In this document: positions 35,461-47,250 of the stretch, in pieces
How positions within the stretch are numbered: position 1 is the stretch's first letter
How the letters are laid out: the number at the start of each line of letters is the position of its first letter
DNA from: Capillidium heterosporum
Lineage: Eukaryota > Entomophthoromycota > Entomophthoromycetes > Entomophthorales > Capillidiaceae
DNA length: 64,000 bases
Reading direction: 5' to 3'
NCBI GenBank assembly: GCA_016630905.1
Contig: WBMQ01000004.1
Coordinates: forward strand, 62,001-126,000
Program-made: the position numbers and the translations under genes
The notes under the pieces: model-generated
Told to the model about the DNA's origin: nothing
What the model saw: only the letters and a program-made list of their open reading frames with translations
Database searches by the model: none

Positions 35461-36882
35461 CATACTTTCAACTGTGTACCATATTTATTTATAGCGTTTT
35501 CATTAAATTTGTTAGTCAAAGTAACCATTTCTTAAGCTTTTGGTTCAAACCTTAATGTAACTTAGTTGTTTATGTGCTTATACACCATTGTATAGCGATA
35601 TAGTATATGGAATCTACACTTGAACGATGGAGCTAAGTCTAGATAAGGTGGGCTGGTAACGTTGATGGTCCAAGATATTGGTCATCTTTGTCTATTAAAA
35701 AAAGTAAGACGTAAATTTTATGGGATTAATAAGAAAAAGCTGATCTTATCGACTTTTGCAAATCAAACTGGATTAGAACTAAGGAAGGCATCCAAGAGAT
35801 GCAACCGTAATGAAAACTACTGCCATGTGAAGACTGATAAATTGTAAAAGGATTGGGGTAGTCATGCAAGCAAGTAGAGATACTAGAGGCACTAACCAAA
35901 TGATACTGGAATCTAAATTGGTGCTTATATAGAAGTAAAATAGAACAAGACTTAGACCTGAGCAAAGGTATATAAAAGGATTATCAATGTATAATAAAGA
36001 CTAGAGTAACATTTCACCACTAAGTTTAGTAAAAATGATGAGACTAAACAATGAATTGGATGAAAATCACGACTTGAAGAGGTATAGCTAAACTGAACAA
36101 AGGATACCTTGCATATTTTAAAGATGGAATTGTGAAAAGTTGAGTTGTTAGGTGACATTTATCGCGTTTTACATGACATACGGATACGAGATAGCAGTGT
36201 TTCCAAGCTTTGGTTGATGATGATGTTTGAGGTGAATGTGATAATAAGGCTACCTTTCTATTGCTGTAGAGAATATCGATATAAATTAGACCTTGGTTGA
36301 TGGGGTACTAGGTTGTAAGGCCTGGATTAAATACCATTATAAGGAATAGGGTACCAACTGACGCTATTTTGATAAGGATCACACTCCACTACAAGTGATA
36401 TTGTAATATTTAAAAGCTATTGCATTTTTATGTAGTACATTGTGATAAATTCTTCAGTATGTTAGGTAGTAGGTTTTCTAGGCAGAAAATGCACTTCATC
36501 TATACTAATTTAAAGGACCTAGTTTAGTACTTTGGAAGAATCTATATCCCACAGCTAAGAAATGTTGTTCAACTAGCAATAATTCTTGATTGTCACCATC
36601 GGATTGATGAGAAAGTTTTGGATAAGGCATACTCATATGAGGAGAACACTATATATCAATAGATATGAATTAAATGTATTTCTATAGGCACTGTCAATAA
36701 AAAGATATAGTATAATTTAAGCAATAGCATATAAATACAGCAGCTCCACTCTCTAAAATTGCTGCTTACTTTTAAAGCTATTAACCTGGCTATATAGAAC
36801 ATTGAAATGTACTTTTTCAAAAATACTAGAATACTATATAAAGTCTTCATTTGCATTTAACTATTTTAAATAAGTTTGCACT
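35461..36882. other. Gene-poor convergent region
   Basis: About 1.4 kb between converging 3' ends. Only short incidental ORFs on both strands; AT-rich. Nothing recognised. Confidence 0.5.
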
Positions 36883-37977
36883 TTATTCTTCGGCGTGGTA
36901 GTTCTCCTTCAAGACGGCGTTGACGGTATCCAAATCGTAGGCAATGTTACGCAGTAGCTGCGCCTCCAAAAAGTGTAGCTGTTTTCCAACTAGGACCAGT
37001 GAGTGTAAAGGTGGTCCCATATCGATGACTGGTACCTGCTCAACTTCATCGTCATCCTCATCATCCTCATTCTTGGGTCCCGGTTTACCAGCAGCGAACT
37101 GGGTTAAGGTGGCACAGACCATACGCTGTTCACTGGACCCTAGCCTTGCCACTCCGACGGCTAATGTGTGGTCAGGGTCGTAGGCCTGTCCTTTGTTCTT
37201 AAGCTCTACTTCGATGAGCTGCTGGGCTGCCTGGTAGACGGTCATAAACCTTGGGGGTTCATAAATTAACCTCCCTCTATTTAACTAATTGAATAAACAT
37301 TTTAATTCAAAACTTACCTAGCCATGTTTTCGATACTCTGCTCTTTGACCTTTATGTCTTTTACATAAACCATTAGCTATTATAAAAATATCTCCAAATT
37401 TACCTAGTAAACACAATGTGTGCATACCGGCGTTCGAATTAGTCAAGATTCTTGGGTAGAACGAATCAGGGCGCCAGGTTTCGGTGAAAAAGCACAGGCT
37501 TACCGCTTGTCCAAAGTTGTAGAGCTGCAAACCACAGGCACCAACTGCATTCATAATAGAAGCGTTGTGGATGGAGACGACCTCAATTCCGAGTTCCTTG
37601 GCTCTAATAACTAAGTCGGTATGGGTAGTAGCTCTATAAAGTAAAAAGTTTATAACAGCTGGAATAATTTAATTTACCCAAATGGATCTCCTACTACTAG
37701 AAAAGCAACGTTCCCTTTGTCTGCACCTTCTAAAATTTGGTCGCTTGAGCTCTCTACCAACTCGCGGTCCGCTATCATTACTTCTTTACCGTACAAAGCT
37801 TCCTATTATATCGACATTAGCTTTAGACTAATTATTGTTTACCAATCGTGACTTGTCGACTGTCAAGATGGAAGTGTAAGCTTCCAAGTAAACTTTGGTG
37901 CAAGATTTGATGGCCTCCAACCCCTTCAAGGTTATGTCCTTCTCGTCACCCAATCCTAAACCTACTATATACAACAT
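36883..37977 (-). CDS. DPH5: Diphthine methyl ester synthase Dph5
   Basis: SAM-dependent methyltransferase of the diphthamide pathway that modifies a His of elongation factor 2. Start '[20 protein letters not shown]' at 37977, the family's signature N-terminus. It continues with '[13 protein letters not shown]', '[16 protein letters not shown]' (SAM-binding block), '[22 protein letters not shown]' and 'FPRIL'-like strands. The 3' exon carries '[15 protein letters not shown]', '[19 protein letters not shown]' and '[16 protein letters not shown]'. An acidic loop ('[12 protein letters not shown]') is inserted. Several short introns. Confidence 0.96.
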
Positions 37978-38242
37978 AGTTGAAGCTGATGGTCGATAAT
38001 TAAGCAATAAGCAAAAAGTAAAAATTTGATCGAAAAGCTCTTTGTATAATGGTCGGAAAAAAATGCCACAAGTTTTTGTTAATCTGTTTCATAAAGATGG
38101 GTGCTTTATTGCAGGTTTAATTGCATAATTTCTCAGACCTACCTGAACGAAGGAGCAGGTAGATTGTAGCACTTATTTCTGAGCAGAATAGCTAATTTGA
38201 TTTTCAAGCTAGAGATTCTTTGTTTTAGAAATTTGAAAACTG

Positions 38243-40910
38243 ATGAGTCAAAGGAATAAGGTACCCGACAGCCAACCGTACCCAACCTACTCCGCCAAGC
38301 AACTAAGATATCCTGAAGATACTTTCAATAGCCCGTTTACATTGGATGACTCGATTACGTTTGGAAAGTGTGGTAGTTCCCGATTCAACTTAGACACACA
38401 AGATTTCTTTATCCAAAATGACCTATTGGGTAACCTTTCTATACATTTATTGATAAGGCTAATCAGCTTTCTTTATTTTGCTATAGCTAATAATACATTT
38501 TATCGACCTTTGACGCAACTGCAACTTTTACATAAAAGTGTTCGAAGTGTTGAGCCAAAGTTTTTCGAAATTCCTAATAGAATAATAAACAATACCGCTT
38601 TCAAAGATGTAGAGATAAATATTGCATTTAGCTAATACTTTTATTTAGAAACGTTCTATAAACGAGTTTGTTGATCCAGGACAGATGCATGAGGGGATGT
38701 TGAGATACATGCTTATTGAGAAACAGCTGACGAAACTCGAAAGTATGTACGACTTGAGCTCACCACAGTATGGTGAAAAATTAGTTTTGGTTGAAGACGA
38801 TAGTTTCGAACGTAACCTGCTGTTCGCTAGCGGTCAAGTACGTGAGAAGCTGATGTGGACTACCGACTCTAATTTGACTCGGGAAGATAGATTGCGGACT
38901 TTATACCATTTCAGCTCCCCAATACACCAGTTAAAATATATCAGCTGGGCAAACAATAAATTTTTGGCTGTCAGGCAGCACGGTGGAATCGGTATTGGCA
39001 AATTGAATCTCGCATCTCAACCTAGCTTCAAACCTTTTGCTCAATTGAGGTTGCCAAAGGCGCCGTTAGCTATGGAATTCGACTATTTAACTCAACGGAC
39101 TTTGGCCACCGTAGATGAAGGCATGGGCGTATTTCTATGGGATTATAATAAGACATCAACGTAACGGCATTTTAATAACATATATCTAATTTTTAAAGAG
39201 CCCAGAAGTTAAATTTTGAGCGACCTATGCTCCCTGGAACTAGACCAGAGCCAATCATCAATACTATTCAGTTCGGACATCATCTCAGATCGATCCTGGT
39301 AGGTGATCATAAATACGTATATCTCTTGGATGATCGAGTAAACTTTTAATCTTAGACATTCACTAATTATTTAGACACGAAATAGCAAGGTTTTGGCCCT
39401 TACTAACAACTTCCAAGACCCTATCTTTGGGTTTAAAGTTGATCCCAATGACAGATATCGATTAGTTTGCTCAAATGCCTCCTCGTTGACTATACACGAC
39501 TTTCGATTGGCCCACCCTGTTAGTTCCATCAGCAACAGCACCATACTCGAGTGGCGGTTGCCAGTGTGCCAGACTCCCAAGCCCTACCTCACTTTTCATG
39601 ATGGCACTCGACCGGGGCTACATACACTAACTACTTGGGGTCCCAATCAGAACCTGACCTTTTATACCATCGACGGCGGTGAATACTCTGGTTTACCTCG
39701 CCATCCCAAATTTTTAGGACACCCGTATCAGCTCGATATGCCCTTCCAGGATACTGCCAAGCATACCGGCTACGGTAAGTTGGAGCTTCCAACCGCTAGC
39801 ATGTTTCACAACGAGATCTACACATCCCACGCCAAATTCAACCAGAAAGCTGGCTACTTTACCGCCGACCATCTTTATCACCCTCAACTTGAAGGGGTTG
39901 TGGCCTTGGAATCTAAAGATGACGCGTCAGCACTGGACCTGTACTACCTCCTGGAAGACGGCAGCTTACACAAGCAGACCGTCACAAAAAATGATAAAGA
40001 TCAGGAGGAGGACGAAATTTCGGTCTCCTCACTAGTCGATACACCAGTCAACTCACCCGTTGAGTTTACACGCTACTCCTATTTCAAGGTCGTCGAATCT
40101 CTTAAACCATTGCTGCAGAAAGATCCCCAACCTGAGCTAGTAGGTAAGCGCTACCCGGTACGGCTGAAAAAAGGATCGCAAGGGATGCGGCGCAGCCAAC
40201 GCCTTGCCAAATCTCAAGACCCCCAAGACCTCAATCTACCCCAAGTAACCCTCGTCAACAACAAGCTCAACGTCATACAAAGCTACCTCCCCTATGTCAC
40301 TAAGTCCTTAGACTTTCAGAACCTTGACCAATCGCAAACTTCGTCTACCTCCCAACCGCTAAACCTGGATGCTATTACCGCGACCCCAACCTTTGACCAA
40401 TCTATCCAAGTTCCATCAAATTTGTCGCTCAATGTCGATATCCCTTTTAGGGACCAACCTGACGACGTGAGCGAGGATCTGCTTTCTGATTTGCTATCGG
40501 CTTGGAAGCCTACCAAAGACCATGGCTCGACTGATATAGTAGGAAATCAAGTTGATGGCGAAGCTAGCGAACGTAAATCGGTGCCGAGCACACTTAAAGA
40601 GAAGACTCATGAACATGAGTTTGGTATCTGGTCGCAAGCTGAACTACCAACCATCAGTCGTTCACAACTGCCTAAAATTGAGCACCAGACACCTCGACTT
40701 ACGTCAGACTTCAGATCTTCTACCCAACATACTCCAGGCTTCAAAAGTTCTACTCAGAATACATCTGGCTTCAGATCTTCTTCTCAACACACGCCAAGTC
40801 TTAGAGCTCCTATTCAGAATACACAAAGCTTCGGATCTTCTACTCAGAATACACCTGGCTTCAAAACTTCTCAGAATACGCCTAGATCTAAACGTAAATC
40901 AGGTTTCTAA
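38243..40910 (+). CDS. Rrn6/TAF1C-like RNA polymerase I initiation factor
   Basis: Probable subunit of the core factor that recruits RNA polymerase I to rDNA. ATG at 38243. Five exons with short introns join to a beta-propeller-like body: 'SSPIHQLKYISWANNKFLAVRQHGGIGI', 'RTLATVDEGMGVFLWDYNK', 'SILVGDHKYVYLLDDR', 'VCSNASSLTIHDFRLAHPVSS'. These follow the order of Rrn6/TAF1C strands ('FLAVRT', 'TVDQxGNWxVWD', 'LxVGxxxxLYLLD', 'LxVxTxxxLxLHDxR'). A disordered tail with degenerate SSTQxTPGF repeats ends in the basic 'RSKRKSGF', a type of end seen in Rrn6 proteins. The family is diverged and the call is by pattern. Confidence 0.6.
40715..40890 (+). repeat. Coding tandem repeats, F-x-S-S-T-Q-x-T-P-G type
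   Basis: At the C-terminus of the Rrn6-like protein about six degenerate 11-12-residue units are repeated (33-36 nt each). Examples: 'FRSSTQHTPG', 'FKSSTQNTSG', 'FRSSSQHTPS', 'FGSSTQNTPG'. The DNA copies share TCTTCTACTCAGAATAC-like words, so this is a recent minisatellite-type expansion. Confidence 0.85.
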
Positions 40911-41518
40911 TGAGATGGAGTTTTGGCTGATGATCTTTCTGAAGGTGCGATTTTAACTTCCAAATGCTTAGATAGGATGCGATATTCAAAGGAGCTCAAG
41001 TTTAGGATTTTTTAGAGTTGAATTGATGTAGACACCTTTATTTAGGTATATAGATGTAAAATAGTTAAATTATTTAAATATAGAAGTGGTCATTAATTGA
41101 TATTTGATATAATTTTTTTGGAAATTTTGTATAATATTTGACTAATGTAAGCTTTTAAGCTAAATATATCTATTAAGTTATCTTGAAGCTACTATGTTTT
41201 GTGGTATATATCAATTAAACTCTAATTAATAAACACGAACTATAGGAGTATCTGGTATATGAACTTAAAATAGATTGATAGTTGAACAATTGGAATGAAG
41301 TTCTAATAAGTAGAGAATTTTAAACTTTAAGTAGTATAAACTCTTCTATACAGTTACAAGGTTAATCTTACCAGCAATATAGCTTTAAGATGTCTACTAT
41401 TATGGCTACATAGTAAATGTAACATTTATCCCTATTCAACTGATACAATAAAGATCCCAATAAATACATGGTAAAAAATAAGGCATCGCAATTTACTATT
41501 TTAAAAAAACTCGAATAC
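40911..41518. other. AT-rich convergent intergenic region
   Basis: About 0.6 kb between the Rrn6-like gene and the mL60 gene. Nothing recognised. Confidence 0.55.
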
Positions 41519-42018
41519 TTAGAACCCGGGTGGTGAAACTCTAGGGTGGGGGATCTTGGTATACTTGGGTACCTTGTGCAAAGCTTTACGATGATCTTTG
41601 GCTGACTTGCAGAAGATGGTGTACTTCTCCCTAGGGGCCATTTCCGACTCTTTGGGCAATTCTTTGAAGGCTTCCTATTTGTAAAAAAGAAATGATAGGA
41701 TTAGTAGGGAAGAAGAAGGGAAATATAAACACTTACGAGACGTTTACAAGTAAACCCGGATTGGGATAAAGTTTCTACTACATCATCGACTTGACGTAAT
41801 CTCTTACGTACGTTGGCTTTACGGCTGGCACTCATACGCCATGGGACCTTCCTATTTTTTGCTTTTAGTTTAGGTGATGGTGAGTTGAAATTAAAATTTT
41901 TAATGTTGAATTGTTGGGTATAAATTGATGGTTAAGGAAAGAGCTGCTAAGTTGATGTAAATAATTACCATAGTAAACCTCCTAAAGCTACACTAGTTGC
42001 TCTAAATGCTCCAAACAT
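41519..42018 (-). CDS. MRPL31: Mitochondrial ribosomal protein mL60 (Mrpl31)
   Basis: Fungal mitoribosome large-subunit protein. The gene is split into three exons and not apparent as one ORF. It starts 'MFGAFRATSVALGGLLW' at 42018, continues 'KVPWRMSASRKANVRKRL' and '...VVETLSQSGFTCKRLEAF', and ends 'YTIFCKSAKDHRKALHKVPK...SPPGF' at 41519. These match the family's 'MFGPFR...GGLLWKIPWRMS', 'KANVRKRLR.VD', 'PKE.EM.PRDKYT' and 'HKVPK' blocks. Introns lie near 41853-41968 and 41673-41737. Confidence 0.9.
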
Positions 42019-42614
42019 TTTCTATATGGTGTATATGTTGAAGCGGAATTAAAAGTTTGAGATTTCCGGCTTTGGATTATTAAAAACTTTTGGTTGTTGA
42101 CTGTAAAGTTGGCCAATGGAAATATTTTTGAGAGTTGGAATGGTACCTGCAATTTACCTTAGAATTTGCAAGTGACAAGCAATTTTTGAAATTGTAGATT
42201 TGAAAAAGCTATAAACGATAAAGCTTCGGATGTTGGCATTCATAAGTATCCAAAATTGCTACGAAAGGATTAAGAAGTAGGAGACTATTGTCTGTAAAGG
42301 ACTTATACATTCAATTTAAACAGCTAAGTGAAGTAGAATTTGTTATAAGTATCTTTTCAATGGCTGGTTTAGTCGATCTACGATAGGGAAATAAGAATAC
42401 TCAACCAATGCAATGACAAAAGTACAGCACCCTGAAAAACGGCTATGCTTTTAACTTCCAAGTATTGTAATGAAATAAATTTTAAATGTATTAAATGTGT
42501 TGTAACCGATTTTAATGAGCTTGTAAATTTAATCTATATCAATAGGCATTTTAGAAAAGAAGACATGGAGTAACTTGAAAGGGTTGCTCCAAGGTATAGC
42601 AATGACCGATCAAA
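42019..42614. other. Region between mL60 promoter and tRNA-Arg
   Basis: AT-rich. The promoter side of the mL60 gene; nothing else recognised. Confidence 0.5.
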
Positions 42615-42687
42615 GGTCCTGTGGCCCAATGGATAAGGCGTGTGCCTACGGAGCACAAGATTCCAGGTTCGATCCCTGGCAGGATCA
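42615..42687 (+). tRNA. tRNA-Arg (anticodon ACG)
   Basis: A 73-nt cloverleaf. The acceptor GGTCCTG pairs with CAGGATC (one G-T pair) with discriminator A at 42687. D-arm GCCC-AATGGATAA-GGC. Anticodon stem TGTGC/GCACA around the loop CTACGGA, so the anticodon is ACG. T-arm CCAGG-TTCGATC-CCTGG. The B box GGTTCGATCC is canonical. There is no intron and no encoded CCA. It would decode CGU/CGC/CGA after A34 to inosine editing. Confidence 0.97.
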
Positions 42688-42689
42688 TA

Positions 42690-42694
42690 TTTTT
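42690..42694 (+). terminator. RNA polymerase III T-run terminator of tRNA-Arg
   Basis: Five consecutive T residues start three bases after the tRNA's last encoded base, the expected Pol III stop signal. Confidence 0.85.
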
Positions 42695-44381
42695 GCATCC
42701 CAACATGATTTCACTTTTACTTTGGTTTGAGATAACCATCAACTGCTTTCCTAGGTGAAATTCTCAATCTCAACATTTCGAAACTTTTACTACCTCAACC
42801 TGATGGGTTAGCTTTGCCACCTTAGCGATGGCATATTCCTATTGAGTATGCGGTATTCCTGGTTCTTTACCTTGGATCTGAGTGAACATTACATACTACG
42901 CTTCTATTTCTTTAATGTGGTTTGATGAAGCTATTACTATTATTTAGAGATGTGCTTGGATTACAGTTCTTTACGGCTAATGGTATGAACTTTCTTTGTC
43001 AGTCTATATGTCTATATATTCCTAAACATTGCTTCTTCTAGTCAATAAGTACGTTATTTTTAACAAATATAAATAACAAAGCTAATTATATTATTACTGT
43101 ACTTGAGTTTCATGATTTTCTTAAAAGTATAGCGTTATTTCATGCTTTCATTAATAGCATATTGAGCTTGAGATGACTGGTAAAAATTACTAATGAACAT
43201 AACCAGATGCAAGTCAAAGCTATATATCTTAATTCTGCAGACTTAGTTTGGCTTAAAGTTCGACAAATTGTAACTCAATAGGCTCAAATTTCAACTGTTA
43301 ATTCGCTAGTAATTCACATATTTTACGTAATTTTACCTATGCATTCACATTATAACTTAAATATTAACTGGAAATGGATCCAATGTTGGACCTGGGAGCT
43401 ATAGGTAGCTTGGAAACAATGTAAATTTACAAAGCTAGCTGCAACACATACTGCAACGTCAAAATGTATTTCAGCTATAGTATCGTAGACCCTGATCTAC
43501 TTGAACCATATCAGTATTCTTATATTTTGAAGCACCGCAATCGTAGATTCCAATAGTAACAATTTTACCTTTACTATTAAATATATACATATATCACTTG
43601 TGATGGTTTGAGAAATTCTTTGTTTTGGAAAGCGGTGAAATATGTTTTGCTTTCTCCAGACTAAGGTACTGAGTAGCCTCATTTAGTATGGATTGCAGTA
43701 TTCAAAGGCACTATATCCATTTAATATTTGTAATTTTTGTTGGTTATGTTACGATTATACCTGAGTTTTTAGTCTACAACTCACCTTTATGGAAGTAGAC
43801 CCCTTTTTTAAGATTGGAGAAGGGTTATCTATTTCGGATTTCGGTAGATGGTTTCTAAAGTTGAATATACAATTTGTATTTTTTTAGTTGTCTACTTTTT
43901 GAAATGAGTATGCTAGATGTTAGCCTGAACTGTAAGATACTATATGCCGATATAAAGGTCTTGTATTGCCTGAAATTTGGGGTATTCTCACTTGCACTGC
44001 CTTGGTTGTAGGCCCTGTTTCCACCTGTATTATGTAGACCTACTTACAGCACTTGCTTTTTTAATTGTAAAACAGTAATAATTGCTACTTGTATCAAGTT
44101 TATATTCAAGCATGTCAAATAAAACACAAAGTTGTGCCACCATTTCAAGCTGTGTATAAGGAACCTTCTTATCAAGTTCCCATGTGTGCTTGAATTTGAA
44201 CTCCGGCAATGTCTTAAACTTCTGGCCTATTCTTTAGCCGGGTAAAGCTAATGGAAAATAATGATATCATTCCCAAATGCATCTACAAATGGAAAGTCAG
44301 AAGTGATTTGGAATACAATTTACTAATCAAACTGCAATTCTAGCTACCAATTTCACCAAACTTTTGAAAATAAGGAAGAGA
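42695..44381. other. Intergenic region between tRNA-Arg and Ssh4-like gene
   Basis: About 1.7 kb of AT-rich DNA with no supported ORF. I saw no further tRNA boxes and no repeat of note. Confidence 0.5.
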
Positions 44382-45208
44382 ATGATGGCATCCGATATCA
44401 ACACCAGTAGCATCCTGTACGACTTGGGCATCGCTGTCATAGTCTTGTTTTGTATTATAGTTATATTGGGCATCATCAGTGATATTAGAAAGAAACGCCA
44501 ACAAGCAATGTTAGTTGCTGCTTCCCAGGAATTGACACAACCCATCGAAATAATTATTTCCAACCAAAGCGTAGATTGGTTTATACCATCTACTTTGGAT
44601 ACGGTAGATAAAGTTAGTAGCCAAAGTAACACTTTTCACTTCTTTTCAGCTTGCCTCTTGCAGACCAACAACTGCTTGCCGATTATCAAGCCTTACCAGT
44701 ACTTTGAAGTTGAAATCATTAGGCTGGATGAAGCCAGTATTTACTTGGGTTTAGCACCCAAATCGAAAATTCGATGATTATCCAGGTATATCCTCTAATA
44801 ACTTTCTTTGCTAATTTTTAAATAGAAACAATAAAGGATGGCGTCTTCTTCGATACCAAGTCCGGCTCTATTATCCATAGCCAACATCTGATACCCAATT
44901 CCAAACCGGTCCAGATTAAAGCAGGAGATACAATTGGGTGTTTTATCAGCCCTAAAGTCGATCGTAATATTAATTCGACAGCTATTGAAGTGAGTTTCTA
45001 CGTCAACGGGTCCAAGATCGATGCCAACGCCTGCTTACCGACTATCTCCAACCCTAGCTTGTACCCTACCTTCTATGCCAACAGCTCTTGCCAACTGATC
45101 GTCAACCTAGGTCAACAGCCTTTCAAGTGGACAATGGCAAATACTTGCTACTACGGATTGATAACCGAGTCTTCGTTGGATGAGTTACCGCCTTCCTACT
45201 CTACGTAG
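44382..45208 (+). CDS. Ssh4/Ear1-like Rsp5 adaptor (TM + SPRY + PPxY), apparent frameshift
   Basis: Probable membrane adaptor that brings the Rsp5/NEDD4 ubiquitin ligase to endosomal or vacuolar cargo. ATG at 44382 (a second at 44385). Residues about 10-35 form one membrane helix ('YDLGIAVIVLFCIIVILGII'). A SPRY domain follows ('YQYFEVEIIRLDEASIYLGLAP', 'DGVFFDTKSGSIIHSQHLIP', 'KAGDTIGCFISPKV', 'VSFYVNGSKI', 'LYPTFYANSSCQLIVNLGQ'). The last residues are 'DELPPSYST', a PPxY ligase-binding motif. This is the Ssh4/Ear1 domain order. The frame breaks near 44757-44763: the first frame stops at TGA 44774, while a one-base skip gives 'NRKFDDYP' and joins through intron 44786-44825. A 77-nt intron starting at the GTTTAG (about 44749) is a weaker alternative. 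Confidence 0.78.
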
Positions 45209-45660
45209 CAAGTTTGTATATCTGACAAAAGTACTATCTTGTAGATCGATTGGGGTTTCGGTCGGATATCTACTTTTTGAATTAGCACTATTCACTTCTT
45301 CATAAACTAACCTATTTTATCATTGATAAATTTACTTCATTTGTGTTAATTTTACTACTATTTAACTATTTTTAATCTCAAAATCCAAAACACAAGAATA
45401 TATAGCCACCTTATATGCTTGTATGTCTTTTCCATTAATAGTGCCTAGCTAAAGTATAGGGCTATCTCATCAACTTTTATAAACGATGCCAAGCTTGACT
45501 CAGCTTACTAATCTCCATCACAACTAAGCTTCGTAAACCAAATTTCTTACCGAAAATTCTAACCAATCACCTCTTCGAATAAAAATTTGCCAGTCTTAAA
45601 GCTACTAACTTTCAAACCAAATTTTATAAAACTCATTCCAAATAGAAACAAGCAACCGAT
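45209..45660. other. Intergenic region upstream of bL33m gene
   Basis: About 0.45 kb of AT-rich DNA containing the promoter of the bL33m gene. Nothing else seen. Confidence 0.5.
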
Positions 45661-45952
45661 ATGGCCAAGAAAGCTAAAGCTAGGTAAACTCTACATGATT
45701 CTTACACCCAAATACTAACAGCTGTTTGTTTTAATTTTTGTATCAAATAGAACTATCCTTGTAAAATTATTGAGTACGGCTCAGACCGGTTACTTTTACG
45801 TCCGCACTCGACCTAGAACTTCCCCCAAGTTGAACTTTATGAAGTTCGATCCTAAAGGTAAATTGTATTTTATTTTGGAATGATAAAGTTAACTTTTGTC
45901 TTTAATAATAGTGAATAAGCATGTGCTGTTTACTGAAGCTAAATTAAAATAA
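45661..45952 (+). CDS. MRPL39: Mitochondrial ribosomal protein bL33m (Mrpl39)
   Basis: A tiny three-exon gene, too fragmented to appear as one ORF. 'MAKKAKAR' (45661-45683), intron 45684-45750, '[18 protein letters not shown]...[13 protein letters not shown]', intron 45858-45911, '[13 protein letters not shown]' and TAA at 45950-45952. The product is about 56 residues and has the bL33 hallmarks: basic N-terminus, 'LLSxAxTGYFY', 'KLxxxKFDPxVxKHVLFxExK'. There is no zinc-binding cysteine set, as in most mitochondrial L33 proteins. Confidence 0.94.
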
Positions 45953-46186
45953 ATTGTGTATCTTTTTTAATATTTCCAATGGTTTAGAAAGAGATAGATA
46001 TTTGTAGGTTTTATTGAATTTAACATACTGGATGTAGGTTATGGTTTATAGGAATTTGTTAATAGCATATTTAAGTAGTTGATAAGTTATCTACTTCTTT
46101 CACTAATGCCTTTATCCTTGTCAATTTACAAAATGTTATTATTAAACTGGCAGCGTAAATCAATTAGTACATTTATTGAATAAACT

Positions 46187-46806
46187 TTATAAAACGTTAT
46201 GCTCGATACCATCCAGTAACCTACAAAACATTCTTAAGCTTATCCTTTTAGTGCTTTCCATAGCATCAGTCGGCTTGAAAACTTCATCAAGAGCCTCGTT
46301 TCTATTCCTCTGTGAAACTTTGTCAAAGTTAACAGCTACGTCCATCATATCCAAAAGTTCTTTATCGTTAATTTCATCTCCTTGTTTCTGAGATAAATTT
46401 ATGACTTCTCTAGCAGCTTTTAAGTCGTTCAAATCAATGTAGCCTTTTTTATCAGTGTCAAAGATGTTGAATAAATCAATGTAACCTTGGATCTCGTCAA
46501 AGTATTCCTAAATTTGTAAATATTATTTAAAGTTTAGGTTTTGAATAAACTTTTTTTGCTTACACTTGCTACATCGACGACATGAGTAAAAGCTTCCAAG
46601 TCGATAAACTTTTTGTCTTTTATGTCGGCCTTGGCGCAAATTTCTTCCAAGAATGAATTGATACTTAGTTTGCCATTCTTGCTAAAGTTGGAAAATAAAG
46701 TGGCGAGGGCTGGTATTAGCCGCTCAGTACTCAAGTTGGAAGTGCCGCTGAATTCTTTGAATACATGTTCTATAGTCTCTTGGTTGGGCTGGAATAAACT
46801 ACTCAT
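46187..46806 (-). CDS. EF-hand calcium-binding protein
   Basis: Two exons joined as '...THVVDVAS|EYFDEIQGYIDLFNIF', start at 46806. One canonical EF loop is visible, 'DTDKKGYIDLND', with acidic/polar residues at positions 1, 3, 5, 9 and 12. The other three helix-loop-helix units are degenerate: the N-terminal half 'VFKEFSGTSNLSTERLIPAL' and the C-terminal 'NFDKVSQRNRNEALDEVF' lack ligands. Overall shape is like calmodulin or centrin, but no specific orthologue is recognised. It is convergent with the bL33m gene. Confidence 0.7.
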
Positions 46807-47250
46807 CGTATAAAAAATTGATAAAGGCTGTGGATTTATGAAGCGATGTTGTTTTCGTTCAAATGCTCTTGGTTTAGTTTTGTGTTGATCTTTGGACCTC
46901 GAAAGTAGGTTTCTAATCAAAAGGTATTCTTGGAAAAATTGATGGCTGTCGTAGATGCAGAAATTTACGACGCTTATATTCCTAATTTGGTAGATTGTTT
47001 TAATTTCGATTAAGCTTCTTCAAGCTCTTACGAAGTCAAGAAGCTTAGTAAGTTTCATTACCACCAAGTAGTTCATTTTTATATAGCTTTATAAATGTAA
47101 TTTACTAATACATATATTTAGAATATCCAACTATATACCACATCTATCAATTTAATAAACAGAGTTCCAACAATTGTAAAAAAGTGATAAGCTCAAGTTG
47201 CTCTTCCACGTACATTAACTTTGAAAATGCCCTAGTAAAGAATTGATCAT
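46807..47250. other. Divergent intergenic region
   Basis: Between the EF-hand gene start and the first supported exon of the second transcription factor gene. It may hide the missing 5' exon of the latter; none was identified. Confidence 0.45.
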
